From positions 7,549 through 71,548 of the forward strand of contig JBLWZN010000023.1 of NCBI GenBank assembly GCA_048266425.1: a stretch of DNA of 64,000 nt, given 5' to 3'. A model generated the notes under the pieces. It had not been told where the DNA came from, ran no database searches, and saw only the letters and a list, made by a program, of their open reading frames with translations. The DNA is from Cerina sp048266425 (GTDB lineage: Bacteria > Bacteroidota > Bacteroidia > Flavobacteriales > Flavobacteriaceae). Shown here in pieces: positions 42,046 to 51,639 of the stretch (its first letter is position 1; every line of letters begins with the position of its first letter). Both the position numbers and the translations under genes were made by a program.

Positions 42046-44772
42046 TTAAGCCTCTTTCAAATGCTGCCTTAAAACGTAATTCAAAATTCCCTCATTTTGA
42101 TAATAGGCAATTTCGATCTCTGAATCCAATCTACATTTTACCTTAAATTTTGTTTCCTTTCCGCTATCGTCCACGGCAACCGCATCCAATAATTTCCCAG
42201 GAATCAATCCGCCCGAAACCCCGGTGATGGAAAAACGTTCCTTTCCGCTAAGCCCCAGGCTAGACGCCGTCTGACCTTGAACATATTCAAGCGGAAGGAC
42301 TCCCATACCAACCAAGTTGCTTCGATGGATGCGTTCGTAGCTTTCGGCGATTACCGCTTTAACCCCTAATAACGCCGTGCCTTTCGCGGCCCAGTCCCTC
42401 GATGACCCGCTCCCGTATTCCTTGCCCACCAAAACCACCAACTGTACCCCTTCCTTTTGATATTTCATAGCGGCATCAAATACGGTCATTTCGGTACCTT
42501 CGGGAAAATGGGTGGTATAGCCCCCTTCTTTGGTGGCGATTTGATTTTTAATCCGAACATTGGCAAAGGTTCCCCGCATCATGACCTCGTGGTTACCCCG
42601 TCTGGATCCGTAGGAATTGAACATTTTTCTCTCTACCCCATGGGCCTCCAAATATTGACCGGCTGGTGATGTTGGGGCAAATCCCCCTGCAGGTGAAATG
42701 TGGTCCGTGGTGACCGAATCGCCTAATTTCAACAGCACCCTCGCATTGGTAACATCATTTAGCTTTGGTGCATCCTTGGAAATGTCTTTAAAAAAAGGAG
42801 CCTCTTTTATATAGGTAGAGTCCTGTTTCCAAGCGTAATCCTTGCCTGTAGCCGCTTTTAATTGTTTCCATTGTTCTTCCCCTTCAAAAATTACGCTGTA
42901 GGCTTTTTCAAAGTCGCTTTCCCGTAAGGAATTTGAGATAGCTTCATTGATCTCGTCCTGTGAGGGCCAGATATCCTTAAGATATACCGGTTCACCATTG
43001 GGGTCGTAGCCCAATGGATCCTCCAACAAATTAACGTCTACCCTACCCACCAGAGCATAGGCAACTACCAACATGGGCGATCCCAAAAAGTTCATCTTTA
43101 CCTGAGGGTGTACCCGTGCCTCAAAATTTCGGTTGCCCGATAACACAGCCGATACCACCAATCCGCCCTTCTCAACGGCTTCGGAAATATGGGGGGGCAA
43201 AGGTCCACTGTTCCCGATACAAGAGGTACAGCCATAGCCCACGGTATGGAATTTTAATGCCTTTAGCTCATTTAACAGCCCTGCCCTTTCCAGATAGTCG
43301 GTGACTACTTTTGAACCGGGCGCCAAACTGGTCTTTACCCATGGCTTTACATCCAGTCCACGTTCAATAGCCTTTTTTGCCAGCAGGCCGGCCCCGATCA
43401 TGACAGAGGGGTTAGAGGTGTTCGTGCAACTGGTAATGGCGGCAATGGCGATGCAGCCATCGCTCAATACATACTCTTTGTTCCTAACTTTTATTCGGAC
43501 AGACCGCAAGTCGTCCTGTTTTACATCGGTATCCTTCATTGGCACGTTCTCTTGAAAAGTGAATGAGGTACCCGATCCGCCTTCGGAAAGCCATGCCTGT
43601 TCCTTGCGTTCGTAAAGTGGAATGTAGTCGCGCTTGAACTCGTCTTTGAGCAGATCATTGAATTTTGTTTTGAGTTCGCGTACCTTGATCTTGTCCTGTG
43701 GACGCTTCGGTCCTGCAACCACGGGCTCCAACTTGTCAAGATCCAATTCCAGCACCGCCGAATACTCTATTTTTTCCTTACCGGTTCGCCATAGCATATT
43801 GCCTTTGCAATATTCCTCGACCAATTTTATTTGATCATCGTGGCGATTGGTCTTGCGCATATAATCCAACGTCCGATTGTCTATGGGGAAATATGTAACC
43901 GTACACCCAAATTCTGGCGACATATTGGAAATCGTAGCCCTGTCGGGGACGGAGAGATGATCCAACCCGTCACCGAACACTTCCACAAATTTTCCGACCA
44001 CCCCGTAAGAACGCAGTAGTTCAGTTATGGCCAGTACCATATCCGTAGCCGTAATTCCCTCTTGCAGTTTACCGTGGAGCTGTAACCCCACAACTTGGGG
44101 ACAAGTAAAGTAGATGGGTTGTCCCAACAAAGCGGCTTCCGCCTCAATGCCGCCTACCCCCCATCCGAGTACCCCAATGCCATTGACCATGGGGGTATGG
44201 GAATCCGTACCTACCAAAGTATCCGGAAAAGCCCAGCCGTCCCTTTTAATTACCCCTTTGGCTAGATATTCCAAATTTACCTGATGGCAAATTCCCATAC
44301 CTGGAGGAACAACGGAAAAATTGTCAAACGCTTGTTGCGCCCATTTTAAGAGCTCGTACCGCTCCCCGTTCCTCCGATATTCATATTCTACGTTTTTCTT
44401 ATACGCGTAATCAGTTCCAAAAAAATCGACCTGGACGGAGTGGTCCACAACAAGGTCTACGGGAATTGCCGGATTTATTTTTCCACCATCCTTGCCTTTC
44501 CTCTCCACTTCCGAACGAATGGAAGCAATGTCTACCACCGATGGTATCCCGGTAAAATCCTGCATAAGTACCCGAGCCGGTTTAAAAGGAATCTCCTTGT
44601 CGGTCTCCTCCGTTTTCCAATTCAACAAAGTCCCTATATGCTCGTCCGTTACCGAAAAACCATCCTTGTTCCGCAAAGCATTTTCCAGCAAAATCCTGAT
44701 ACTAAATGGCAAACGATGAATATTGTTTCCCTTTTCCTGCAGTCCTTGTAATGAAGCCGTTTTATAGTCCAT
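42046..44772 (-). CDS. acnA: Aconitate hydratase, AcnA/IRP1 type
   Basis: 908 residues, in the size class of AcnA/IRP1 rather than the ~755-residue mitochondrial type. The 4Fe-4S ligands are C449 (AITSCTNTSNPS) and C515/C518 (GYGCTSCIGNSGPL). The swivel domain (about 690-860) holds SYGSRRGNHEVMMRGTF and GKEYGSGSSRDWAAKG. It isomerises citrate to isocitrate in the TCA cycle. AcnA-type enzymes can moonlight as RNA-binding regulators when the cluster is lost, which is family knowledge rather than evidence here. Confidence 0.95.
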   Translation of the reverse strand: MDYKTASLQGLQEKGNNIHRLPFSIRILLENALRNKDGFSVTDEHIGTLLNWKTEETDKEIPFKPARVLMQDFTGIPSVVDIASIRSEVERKGKDGGKINPAIPVDLVVDHSVQVDFFGTDYAYKKNVEYEYRRNGERYELLKWAQQAFDNFSVVPPGMGICHQVNLEYLAKGVIKRDGWAFPDTLVGTDSHTPMVNGIGVLGWGVGGIEAEAALLGQPIYFTCPQVVGLQLHGKLQEGITATDMVLAITELLRSYGVVGKFVEVFGDGLDHLSVPDRATISNMSPEFGCTVTYFPIDNRTLDYMRKTNRHDDQIKLVEEYCKGNMLWRTGKEKIEYSAVLELDLDKLEPVVAGPKRPQDKIKVRELKTKFNDLLKDEFKRDYIPLYERKEQAWLSEGGSGTSFTFQENVPMKDTDVKQDDLRSVRIKVRNKEYVLSDGCIAIAAITSCTNTSNPSVMIGAGLLAKKAIERGLDVKPWVKTSLAPGSKVVTDYLERAGLLNELKALKFHTVGYGCTSCIGNSGPLPPHISEAVEKGGLVVSAVLSGNRNFEARVHPQVKMNFLGSPMLVVAYALVGRVDVNLLEDPLGYDPNGEPVYLKDIWPSQDEINEAISNSLRESDFEKAYSVIFEGEEQWKQLKAATGKDYAWKQDSTYIKEAPFFKDISKDAPKLNDVTNARVLLKLGDSVTTDHISPAGGFAPTSPAGQYLEAHGVERKMFNSYGSRRGNHEVMMRGTFANVRIKNQIATKEGGYTTHFPEGTEMTVFDAAMKYQKEGVQLVVLVGKEYGSGSSRDWAAKGTALLGVKAVIAESYERIHRSNLVGMGVLPLEYVQGQTASSLGLSGKERFSITGVSGGLIPGKLLDAVAVDDSGKETKFKVKCRLDSEIEIAYYQNEGILNYVLRQHLKEA

Positions 44773-44865
44773 ATTCCTGTGTTTTTGTTTTTCTTAAATT
44801 TACTGAATAAAGCCCAATGAATCGTTAAATTAAACTTAAGGTCAATCTACTTTCCGTAAATAATG

Positions 44866-44905
44866 TATTTTTGTTTAGTATTTTTATATAATATTTAAAC
44901 AAAAT
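44866..44905 (+). promoter_or_regulatory. Inverted repeat overlapping a putative promoter of the SRPBCC-photolyase cluster
   Basis: TTTTGTTTA (44869-44877) and TAAACAAAA (44896-44904) are perfect inverted 9-mers separated by 18 nt. The left arm overlaps TATTTTTG (44866-44873), a TAnnTTTG -7 match. A protein bound at the repeat could control initiation. The start codon follows at 44932. Confidence 0.4.
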
Positions 44906-44931
44906 GAATTAATTTTATTGCCGCACTGTAA

Positions 44932-45423
44932 ATGTACCAGATAATCGCTATCCAATATTTGCCAATAGGTCCCGGAAGAGCTTGGGCATTCTTATCGGAC
45001 CCCGATAACCTGAAGATAATAACCCCAAAGCATATGGGTTTTAAAATACTTTCTGGTGGGGACAAACCAATGTACCCGGGTCAGCTTATACAATACACCA
45101 TTGCTCCCATACCTGGCTACAGCACGAGGTGGGTCACTGAAATTACCCATATGCTGGAAGGGGAATATTTTGTCGATGAACAGCGGGTAGGGCCTTATAC
45201 CTTCTGGCATCATAAGCATTTTTTAAAACCTATCCAGGGAGGGGTCGAAATGATCGATATTGTTGACTATAAGATTCCGTTTGGCCTCTTAGGACGGTTG
45301 GTCCACTCCCTTATTATCAAAAAAGAATTGAAAAATATTTTTATGTACAGGGAAAACAAAATGTCGGAAAGGTTCGGCAAGATTTCCGGTGTTGCCAACA
45401 ATCTTCAACTTAAGAAAATATAG
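44932..45423 (+). CDS. SRPBCC-family ligand-binding protein
   Basis: 163 residues with the START/Bet v1-like helix-grip features: MYQIIAIQYLPIGPGRAWAF..SDP at the N-terminus, a beta-core with TRWVTEITHMLEGEYFVDEQ, and a long C-terminal helix (LGRLVHSLIIKKELKNIFMY). In Bacteroidota such a protein is often coded next to a photolyase, as here (161 bp downstream). The ligand and role are unknown, but light or UV response is a reasonable guess from context. Confidence 0.82.
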   Translation: MYQIIAIQYLPIGPGRAWAFLSDPDNLKIITPKHMGFKILSGGDKPMYPGQLIQYTIAPIPGYSTRWVTEITHMLEGEYFVDEQRVGPYTFWHHKHFLKPIQGGVEMIDIVDYKIPFGLLGRLVHSLIIKKELKNIFMYRENKMSERFGKISGVANNLQLKKI

Positions 45424-45584
45424 GGCTAAAATAGATAACGGCAAGGGGAATGCGGAAAAAGGAACTGAATTGCATTAAGCAATACCAACATTTACCCAAC
45501 GGGCCAATAGTACATATTCATTTTCGCTTTTATATCGCATCATAAACAAATTAACATTCAATAATATCATTTAGAACCGTTCGC

Positions 45585-46895
45585 ATGAAGAAACAACTAT
45601 CAATTTTCTGGTTTCGACGGGACTTGCGGCTCAATGACAATGTTGGGTTGTATAATGCCCTACTGAACGAAAATTCTATTTTGCCCTTATTCATTTTTGA
45701 TTCTGAAATCCTACATTCCCTCCCAAGAAATGATGCCCGTGTAAATTTTATCCATAATAATTTACAGACAATGCGGGATCAGCTCCAAAAATGCCACAAT
45801 AGTTCCATTGCCTTATATTTTGGTAATCCTATTGATATTTTTAAAAAAATAATCTCGGAATACAACGTGGGAACCGTATATGCCAACCGTGACTATGAAC
45901 CGTATGCCTTGTTAAGGGACAAGGCAATTGAAAGATATTTATCGGAACAGGGAGTCGGTTTCAAGACTTACAGGGATCAGGTTATTTTTGAAAGGGACGA
46001 AGTGGTCAAGGATGACGGCACCCCCTACGTAGTATTTACCCCGTACATGAAAAAGTGGAAGTACCAATTTAAGGCTTCCAGGGACCTAAAAGAATACCCT
46101 TGTCAAGTTCATTTTGGAAATCTTATAAAAAATAAGGATTTACCTAATCTTTCCCTATCGGAAATAGGTTTTAAGCCTTCCTCCATAAAAATACCAGATT
46201 TGGATGCATCCCCTTCCCTTATCCAAAATTATAAGGACACCAGGGATTATCCCTTCAAGGATCAGGGAACTTCAAGACTGGGGCCTCATTTACGTTTTGG
46301 CATGGTTTCGATCCGCAGAATGATGGACAGGGCTACTTCGGAAAAGGATGAAACTTTTTGGAACGAACTCATTTGGCGGGAGTTCTTTATGCATATTCTA
46401 TGGCATTACCCCGAAACTGTATTCAGGGCATTTAAGCCTAAATACGACCGAATGGAATGGCGCAACAATGAAAAAGAATTCGAAAAATGGAAGAAAGGTC
46501 GCACCGGTTACGCCTTGGTAGATGCAGGAATGCGGCAATTGAATGCTACCGGATATATGCACAACCGGGTCCGCATGTTGGTCGCAAGCTTTTTATGCAA
46601 GCATCTTTTAATCGATTGGAGGTGGGGAGAGGCATATTTTGCCGAAAAATTATTGGACTATGAAATGAGCAGTAATGTGGGCAACTGGCAATGGGCAGCT
46701 GGAAGTGGTGTCGATGCAGCTCCATATTTCCGCATCTTTAATCCAATGACCCAACTGGAAAAATTTGATAAGGATAGAACGTACACTAAAAAATGGGTGC
46801 CGGAATACAACGGGGGTTCCTACATGGAAAAAATAGTAGACCATAAGGAAGCTCGCGCACGTTGTTTAACGGCATATAAAGAAGCGTTGAAATAA
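45585..46895 (+). CDS. phr: Deoxyribodipyrimidine photolyase (cryptochrome/photolyase family)
   Basis: 436 residues. The N-terminal antenna-binding Rossmann domain (SIFWFRRDLRLNDNVGLYNA) is followed by the helical FAD domain: SRLGPHLRFGMVSIR, FWNELIWREFFMHILWHYP, NATGYMHNRVRMLVASFL, DWRWGE, and SSNVGNWQWAAGSGVDAAPY, which holds the FAD-contact and electron-transfer tryptophans. It repairs UV-induced cyclobutane pyrimidine dimers using blue light. It is class I/CPD-like by length. Downstream of the SRPBCC gene on the same strand; a partial TAAACAAA match lies 35 bp before the start. Confidence 0.94.
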   Translation: MKKQLSIFWFRRDLRLNDNVGLYNALLNENSILPLFIFDSEILHSLPRNDARVNFIHNNLQTMRDQLQKCHNSSIALYFGNPIDIFKKIISEYNVGTVYANRDYEPYALLRDKAIERYLSEQGVGFKTYRDQVIFERDEVVKDDGTPYVVFTPYMKKWKYQFKASRDLKEYPCQVHFGNLIKNKDLPNLSLSEIGFKPSSIKIPDLDASPSLIQNYKDTRDYPFKDQGTSRLGPHLRFGMVSIRRMMDRATSEKDETFWNELIWREFFMHILWHYPETVFRAFKPKYDRMEWRNNEKEFEKWKKGRTGYALVDAGMRQLNATGYMHNRVRMLVASFLCKHLLIDWRWGEAYFAEKLLDYEMSSNVGNWQWAAGSGVDAAPYFRIFNPMTQLEKFDKDRTYTKKWVPEYNGGSYMEKIVDHKEARARCLTAYKEALK

Positions 46896-47122
46896 ATCTT
46901 TTTGTACTTTTAGAATTTAAAGCTTCCGACTTCCATGAGAATCATTGCGAATAAGTGGATAATGACGAAGCTTATCAAAATGAATTTCATTTCAATGGAT
47001 TAGTCGTTAAACTTAATAACAGGGTAATCCATAACTTAATAACTTTTGCTGGCAAAAATCTTTATAGTAACTAAAGTTTTGTTCTAACTAGCTTAGTTTC
47101 AAAACCCCTAAAACCAATAACC

Positions 47123-47350
47123 ATGGATAAAAAAGAGATTGTCAAAGAATACTCCAACGGAGAATTAACGGTAGTTTGGAAGCCTGAAAAATGCATTCAT
47201 TCGGGGATCTGCGTCAAAACCTTGCCCAAGGTATATCATCCCAAAGAAAAACCATGGATAAAACTGGAAATGGCATCCACCTCGGAGCTTAAATCGCAAA
47301 TAAACAAGTGTCCCTCCGGTGCCTTGAGTTTTTATCTGAACGCAGAATGA
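47123..47350 (+). CDS. YjdI-like (4Fe-4S) mono-cluster protein
   Basis: 75 residues, one Fer4_19-type domain. Cysteines lie in KPEKCIHSGICVKTLPKVY and NKCPSGALSFYL, enough for one iron-sulfur cluster. YjdI-type proteins are stand-alone small Fe-S proteins of uncertain function. The stop codon overlaps the start of the next gene (ATGA), so translation is coupled to the TMEM175-like channel gene. Confidence 0.85.
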   Translation: MDKKEIVKEYSNGELTVVWKPEKCIHSGICVKTLPKVYHPKEKPWIKLEMASTSELKSQINKCPSGALSFYLNAE

Positions 47351-47922
47351 GCTCAAATAGATTAGAAGCATTTAGCGATGGGGTACTGGCCATTATCATT
47401 ACGATTATGGTCCTGGAACTCAAGGCTCCGGAAGAAATAAATTTCCATGCCCTAACTCCCATTTTCCCTACTTTCGTAAGCTATGTCTTCAGCTTTATTT
47501 ATGTTGGAATCTATTGGAACAACCATCACCATCTTTTTCAGGCAACCCAAAAAATAAACGGGAAAGTGCTTTGGGCCAACTTGCATTTGCTCTTTTGGTT
47601 GTCCCTAATCCCCTTTACCACCTCATGGATCGGTGAAAACTATATGGCGCCTATACCCGTAGCCTTATACGGTGCGGTATTGCTCATGTGCGCCATTGCA
47701 TTTTTCATACTGCAGGCAGCTATCATTAAAAACCATGGGCCAGAATTCCCACTTAAAAAGTTTATCGGCCGGGATGGAAAGGGGAAAATATCTGCAACTT
47801 TCTATATAATCGGGATAGTCCTGTCGTTTGTAAATCCTTGGATAGCCATTATATGTTATATCGTCGTGGCAGTTATTTGGTTTGTTCCCGACAGACGTTT
47901 TGAAAGAAGTGTTGCCCCCTAG
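47347..47922 (+). CDS. TMEM175/DUF1211-family potassium channel-like protein
   Basis: 191 residues from the ATG at 47347, which overlaps the preceding stop by ATGA. The signature RLEAFSDGVLAIIITIMVLEL (helix 1, RxxxFSDG) is present. Five to six membrane helices follow (about 38-58, 72-90, 101-122, 148-166, 168-182), with the WNNHHHLF loop. Bacterial TMEM175 proteins form leaky potassium channels as tetramers. Its coupling to a small Fe-S protein gene and a Crp/Fnr regulator 24 bp downstream suggests one operon. Confidence 0.88.
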   Translation: MSSNRLEAFSDGVLAIIITIMVLELKAPEEINFHALTPIFPTFVSYVFSFIYVGIYWNNHHHLFQATQKINGKVLWANLHLLFWLSLIPFTTSWIGENYMAPIPVALYGAVLLMCAIAFFILQAAIIKNHGPEFPLKKFIGRDGKGKISATFYIIGIVLSFVNPWIAIICYIVVAVIWFVPDRRFERSVAP

Positions 47923-47945
47923 CCCCTCACTTTAATTCACAACTA

Positions 47946-48524
47946 TTGGATAATTTTAAAAGGTATATTCAACGCAATGCCCTTCTGTCCGAAGAAGAAT
48001 TCAAACTTTTAACGAAAAACCTTTCCCTTACTTATGTATCAAAAGGAAGTTTCATTCTACGTCCGGGTGACTTCTGCCACCACTCCTTTTTTGTGGAAAA
48101 AGGTTTGCTACGATCATATACGATAGATGCCTTGGGCAAGGAACACATAATTCAGTTTGCCTCGGAAAATTGGATCGTAACGGACAGGAGCAGTGTATTC
48201 TTCAATGAGCCTTCCGAATTGTTTATCGATGCCGTTGAGGATACCACCTATGTTGCCCTGGACAGCACCTTCACGGACAAGGCCAGCCATTTGAGCCCAT
48301 CCTTCCTTACCTTTAACGAAAGGGCCTTGCACAATCATATAAGGCATCAGCAAAAACGGATATGTCTGTTGTTGAGCGCCCCTGCAGAGGAGCGCTATCT
48401 CAACTTTATCCAATTATACCCGGACATCACACAACGGGTTCCCCAGTGGATGATAGCCTCCTATCTAGGCATTACCCCCGAAAGCCTAAGCCGGGTTCGA
48501 AAGGAACTTGCCAAAAAGGACTAA
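47946..48524 (+). CDS. Crp/Fnr-family transcriptional regulator
   Basis: 192 residues, starting at a TTG codon (47946); no in-frame ATG fits the domain start. A cyclic-nucleotide-binding-like beta-roll spans about 20-115 (SKGSFILRPGDFCHHSFFVE and EKGLLRSYT...KEHIIQFA). A C-terminal helix-turn-helix follows, with WMIASYLGITPESLSRVRKE at about 168-187. The overall layout is that of Flavobacteriia Crp-like regulators lacking the Fnr cluster cysteines. The ligand is unknown. It is last in the YjdI/TMEM175 run and may regulate it. Confidence 0.88.
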   Translation: MDNFKRYIQRNALLSEEEFKLLTKNLSLTYVSKGSFILRPGDFCHHSFFVEKGLLRSYTIDALGKEHIIQFASENWIVTDRSSVFFNEPSELFIDAVEDTTYVALDSTFTDKASHLSPSFLTFNERALHNHIRHQQKRICLLLSAPAEERYLNFIQLYPDITQRVPQWMIASYLGITPESLSRVRKELAKKD

Positions 48525-48543
48525 CCAAGCTTTAGGCCAGTAT

Positions 48544-49605
48544 TTAGTTAAAATAAACTCCCCCTGGTACAATACCAACAGTTAAGGTTTTTATGGTAGT
48601 TTTTGAATTTAAATCGTACACGGTCAACGTTCCTTTACTTGCGAAATCACCTGCGTCCGTTCCAAACAATTTCCCTTCCGAAACCGTCATGCTGTAAAAA
48701 TTGATTCCGTCCAAAATACTGATATGCCGCAAATCGGTGGCGGAATTGTCGATCGCAAACACCGAACCATTTAAGTAATAATACAGGTTTGTTCCCTCCT
48801 TTGACAAAAGATTAGGGTGCTCTGTGGTTTCAAAATCCAGATGCGAAGTAACCTCATTGGAAGTGGTATTGATTTTGGAAAGCCTTCCCCCGGTTTCCGT
48901 ACCCGCATAACTTGGGGCACCTGCCGACAATACCCAAAGGTTTCCTGCATCGTCCATCTGCAATGAATTAGGGACCGAACCTACCTGCACAGTGGTCGTC
49001 ACCGTATTGGAACCCGTGTTAATTACGGAAATAATATCGTTTTGGCCATATCCACCCTGATGGGCCACGTAAAGGGTGTTGCCCTTCGACAATAATCTTT
49101 CAGGGCCAAAGGAAACAGAAATAGTACTTTGTACGGTATTGGTCGACAAATCGATTACGGCCACATAATCGTCGGTGCTATCATTGGGATCCCCCCAATC
49201 GGTGACATAGCCCTTTCCATTTATTGCTTCAAAAAATCTAGGATTTTCAAATCCCTCCGAGATAACCGCAATTTTTTCAAAAGTATATCGATCTACCACC
49301 GTAATACTATGGGACACATTGGCAATAATATAGGCCTTGTCCCCATCAAAACCAATGGACTGAACCACATTTCCCAAATCCTCCCCATTCACTTTTTTAT
49401 AAATGGCATCCTCTTGTACAGCCAAGTCTTCTGATATAAAAGTTACGGTACCGGACCCATTGTTAAAGGGTCCCTCATTGGATACCAGAATACCATTGGC
49501 ATAATCCCCAGTAGGCAAAATAATGGCGTCATCGTCATCATTGTTACAAGAAACCCCAAGCAGGGCAATGGCCAAAATTGAGATAGATAATTGTTTGATT
49601 TTCAT
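48544..49605 (-). CDS. BtuG-like beta-propeller surface lipoprotein (YncE/DUF5074)
   Basis: 353 residues. The lipobox LLGVSC (C20) is followed by NNDDDD, an acidic tract of the kind that exports lipoproteins to the cell surface in Bacteroidota. The mature part is a seven-bladed-type propeller with blades such as DKAYIIANVSHSITVVDRYT and GNTLYVAHQGGYGQNDIISV. It lies in the B12 operon, 158 bp after a BtuB-type receptor behind a cobalamin riboswitch. In Bacteroides, BtuG is a surface beta-propeller that captures B12 and hands it to BtuB. Equivalence here is inferred from fold, signal and context. Confidence 0.82.
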   Translation of the reverse strand: MKIKQLSISILAIALLGVSCNNDDDDAIILPTGDYANGILVSNEGPFNNGSGTVTFISEDLAVQEDAIYKKVNGEDLGNVVQSIGFDGDKAYIIANVSHSITVVDRYTFEKIAVISEGFENPRFFEAINGKGYVTDWGDPNDSTDDYVAVIDLSTNTVQSTISVSFGPERLLSKGNTLYVAHQGGYGQNDIISVINTGSNTVTTTVQVGSVPNSLQMDDAGNLWVLSAGAPSYAGTETGGRLSKINTTSNEVTSHLDFETTEHPNLLSKEGTNLYYYLNGSVFAIDNSATDLRHISILDGINFYSMTVSEGKLFGTDAGDFASKGTLTVYDLNSKTTIKTLTVGIVPGGVYFN

Positions 49606-49689
49606 AATGTTAATTTCAGGTTTAAGATATTAATGATTCAATTGTTTGTTATTTTATTAGAGCGATGAAAAAGATCATGACCCAGAACC

Positions 49690-49763
49690 CTTTACTCTAT
49701 TCCAGGGACGTACAGTTCTATTCCCTCTGTTCTATTCTCTCTGTTCAATTTTCAAGGTTCAAC
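49690..49763. repeat. Short-repeat stretch (CTGTTCTATTC and GTTCAA units)
   Basis: Between the BtuG-like and BtuB-like genes: ttctattccctctgttctat, then tctctctgttcaattttcaa, then ggttcaactcaa. This is another member of the intergenic pyrimidine-rich repeats. Confidence 0.45.
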
Positions 49764-51605
49764 TCAAAATTTAGTTGTCACCTGAAGTTGAAAACTCCGG
49801 TTGGGCATTGGCCTGTAGGCTACACTTTGATAATTGGCGTTAAACAGGTTGTTGATATCAAGAGCAAAATGAAAATCCAATTTTTTTACCTTTAGGTTCC
49901 TGAACAAACCGATGTTGGAAACGGTATATCCAGAGAGTTCCTCGCTATTATCCGTAGTGATAAATACGGGTCCGGTGTACAGAAATTGATAGGTGCCCCC
50001 CCATTTCTTATATTCATAGGCCAAGTTGGAGTTGAATTTATGTTTGGGCACATAGATTAGGTCATATTCGGTCTCCCGATCCATGGAACGGGTGTAGGCA
50101 TAAGAGTTTTTCCAGAGCAGGTGGTGGTTTCCAAATTTCCTGTCCATGTCGGCCTGCAATTCCAGTCCATATTGCATCGCCCTATTTACATTTACAGGGG
50201 TCCATATTCCCATGGAATCGGGCCGCCATTGGATCAGGTCATCGGACCAGATAGAATAACCCGTAAGGTTGAATTTAAGGGATTTAAGACCGAAATTTTG
50301 ACCCAATTCTACCTGATAGGAAGTCTCCGGCAACACATCCTCATTCCCAGCTGCCCCTGCTCCTACCCAATACAGATCATTAAAGGTTGGTACCCTAAAG
50401 TTTTTGGAGGTATTTAAATTGATGGCGTACCAATCGAGGATATTGTATTTGCCATTTACAGCAAATACAACAGGGGTGTTATAATCACTGTTCAGTTCTT
50501 TCCTTAGACTGAGGTCGTATTTTATCTTCTCGGCAACCTGATGGGACATCAAAAAAATACCGGCCAACACATTCCTTTCCGAAGTATTGATGGAACTACC
50601 CTTGGCTTGTACGGCGTTAAAATCAACGATACCGTTCAGGGTCAATTTCCCCAAGCGATATTTGTAATCATAATTGATTATATAATTGTTGGCTTCCCCG
50701 AAATCAAAATTATCGGAATTTTTATTGGGATAGTATCGGTAGCGCTCGTAGAGATATGCAAATTTTAATCGCGTCACCTTTTTTTCGTTAAAGTTGCTCC
50801 ATTCCAACAACGATCTGGAAGTTAGATCCCTGTAATTATCGTTGGATGGAGCGGTCAGGGTGCCGGAGAAATCCCGATTGCCCATAAAGGTGTTCTGATA
50901 CAATTTCAGAAGATTGGATTCGGACAAGAAATACCCAACATCCAGACCCAGGTTGAAATTTTCAAAGGCCCCGTTTTCGTTTCGTTGATCGGTTCCCAAA
51001 TATTTATAATCATTATCCGATTTAACGTAATCCAGATTAAAATTCAAAGCAAGTTTTTTACTGCCATAGGAAGTTCCAAAATTGGCATGGGCGGTATTAA
51101 AACTCCCATAATCCACCCGTAACGTATTGTCAAAATGATTTTGGAACAAAAAGGTATTGTTCAGATGGACACTGCCACCAACTGCCCCGCTACCGTATTG
51201 TACACTGCCCCCCCCACTCCGAACCGAGATATTATCGTAGTTCTGGGTGCTGATGGTATTAAAATCGGTCTGGCCGTTAAATTGGGAATTGATATTGATG
51301 CCGTTCCAGACGACCGCGGTCTGCTGGGCATTGGTGCCCCTAAACGCTACCGAGGAAACCATGCCGTATCCGTTTACCTTAAAATATATGCTCGAATTAT
51401 ACTGTAAAAGGTCGGTTAGGGTATTGCCGTTGTTACGTACGACAGAATCGGTCAAGGTCTCGACCTTTACACCGCTCGAAAATTGACGCAGACGGGCATC
51501 GCTGAGTATAACTTCATCCAATACAATCGTGCTGTCCGCCTGGGCAAAGATCAGAGGCCCATGAAGCAAGACCAAAAAAAGAAAGAGTGTGTTGAACCGT
51601 ACCAT
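49764..51605 (-). CDS. btuB: BtuB-type TonB-dependent cobalamin receptor
   Basis: 613 residues, close to E. coli BtuB in size and without an N-terminal carboxypeptidase-like domain. Signal peptide (LFLVLLHGPLIFAQA), TonB-box region VLDEVILSDARL, plug with VSSVAFRGTNAQQTAVVWNG and NISVRSGGGSVQYGSGAVGG, then a barrel ending in the aromatic FQLQVTTKF. The first gene after a cobalamin riboswitch, which makes corrinoid import across the outer membrane the best call. It works with the downstream BtuG-like lipoprotein. Confidence 0.9.
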   Translation of the reverse strand: MVRFNTLFLFLVLLHGPLIFAQADSTIVLDEVILSDARLRQFSSGVKVETLTDSVVRNNGNTLTDLLQYNSSIYFKVNGYGMVSSVAFRGTNAQQTAVVWNGININSQFNGQTDFNTISTQNYDNISVRSGGGSVQYGSGAVGGSVHLNNTFLFQNHFDNTLRVDYGSFNTAHANFGTSYGSKKLALNFNLDYVKSDNDYKYLGTDQRNENGAFENFNLGLDVGYFLSESNLLKLYQNTFMGNRDFSGTLTAPSNDNYRDLTSRSLLEWSNFNEKKVTRLKFAYLYERYRYYPNKNSDNFDFGEANNYIINYDYKYRLGKLTLNGIVDFNAVQAKGSSINTSERNVLAGIFLMSHQVAEKIKYDLSLRKELNSDYNTPVVFAVNGKYNILDWYAINLNTSKNFRVPTFNDLYWVGAGAAGNEDVLPETSYQVELGQNFGLKSLKFNLTGYSIWSDDLIQWRPDSMGIWTPVNVNRAMQYGLELQADMDRKFGNHHLLWKNSYAYTRSMDRETEYDLIYVPKHKFNSNLAYEYKKWGGTYQFLYTGPVFITTDNSEELSGYTVSNIGLFRNLKVKKLDFHFALDINNLFNANYQSVAYRPMPNRSFQLQVTTKF

Positions 51606-51639
51606 AAATGTGAAGACCTTTTTCCCGAAAGTCCAATCA

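Noticed and set aside
46935..47003. 22-codon frame after the photolyase gene
   Set aside because: Too short, no ribosome-binding or conservation evidence available from one sequence.
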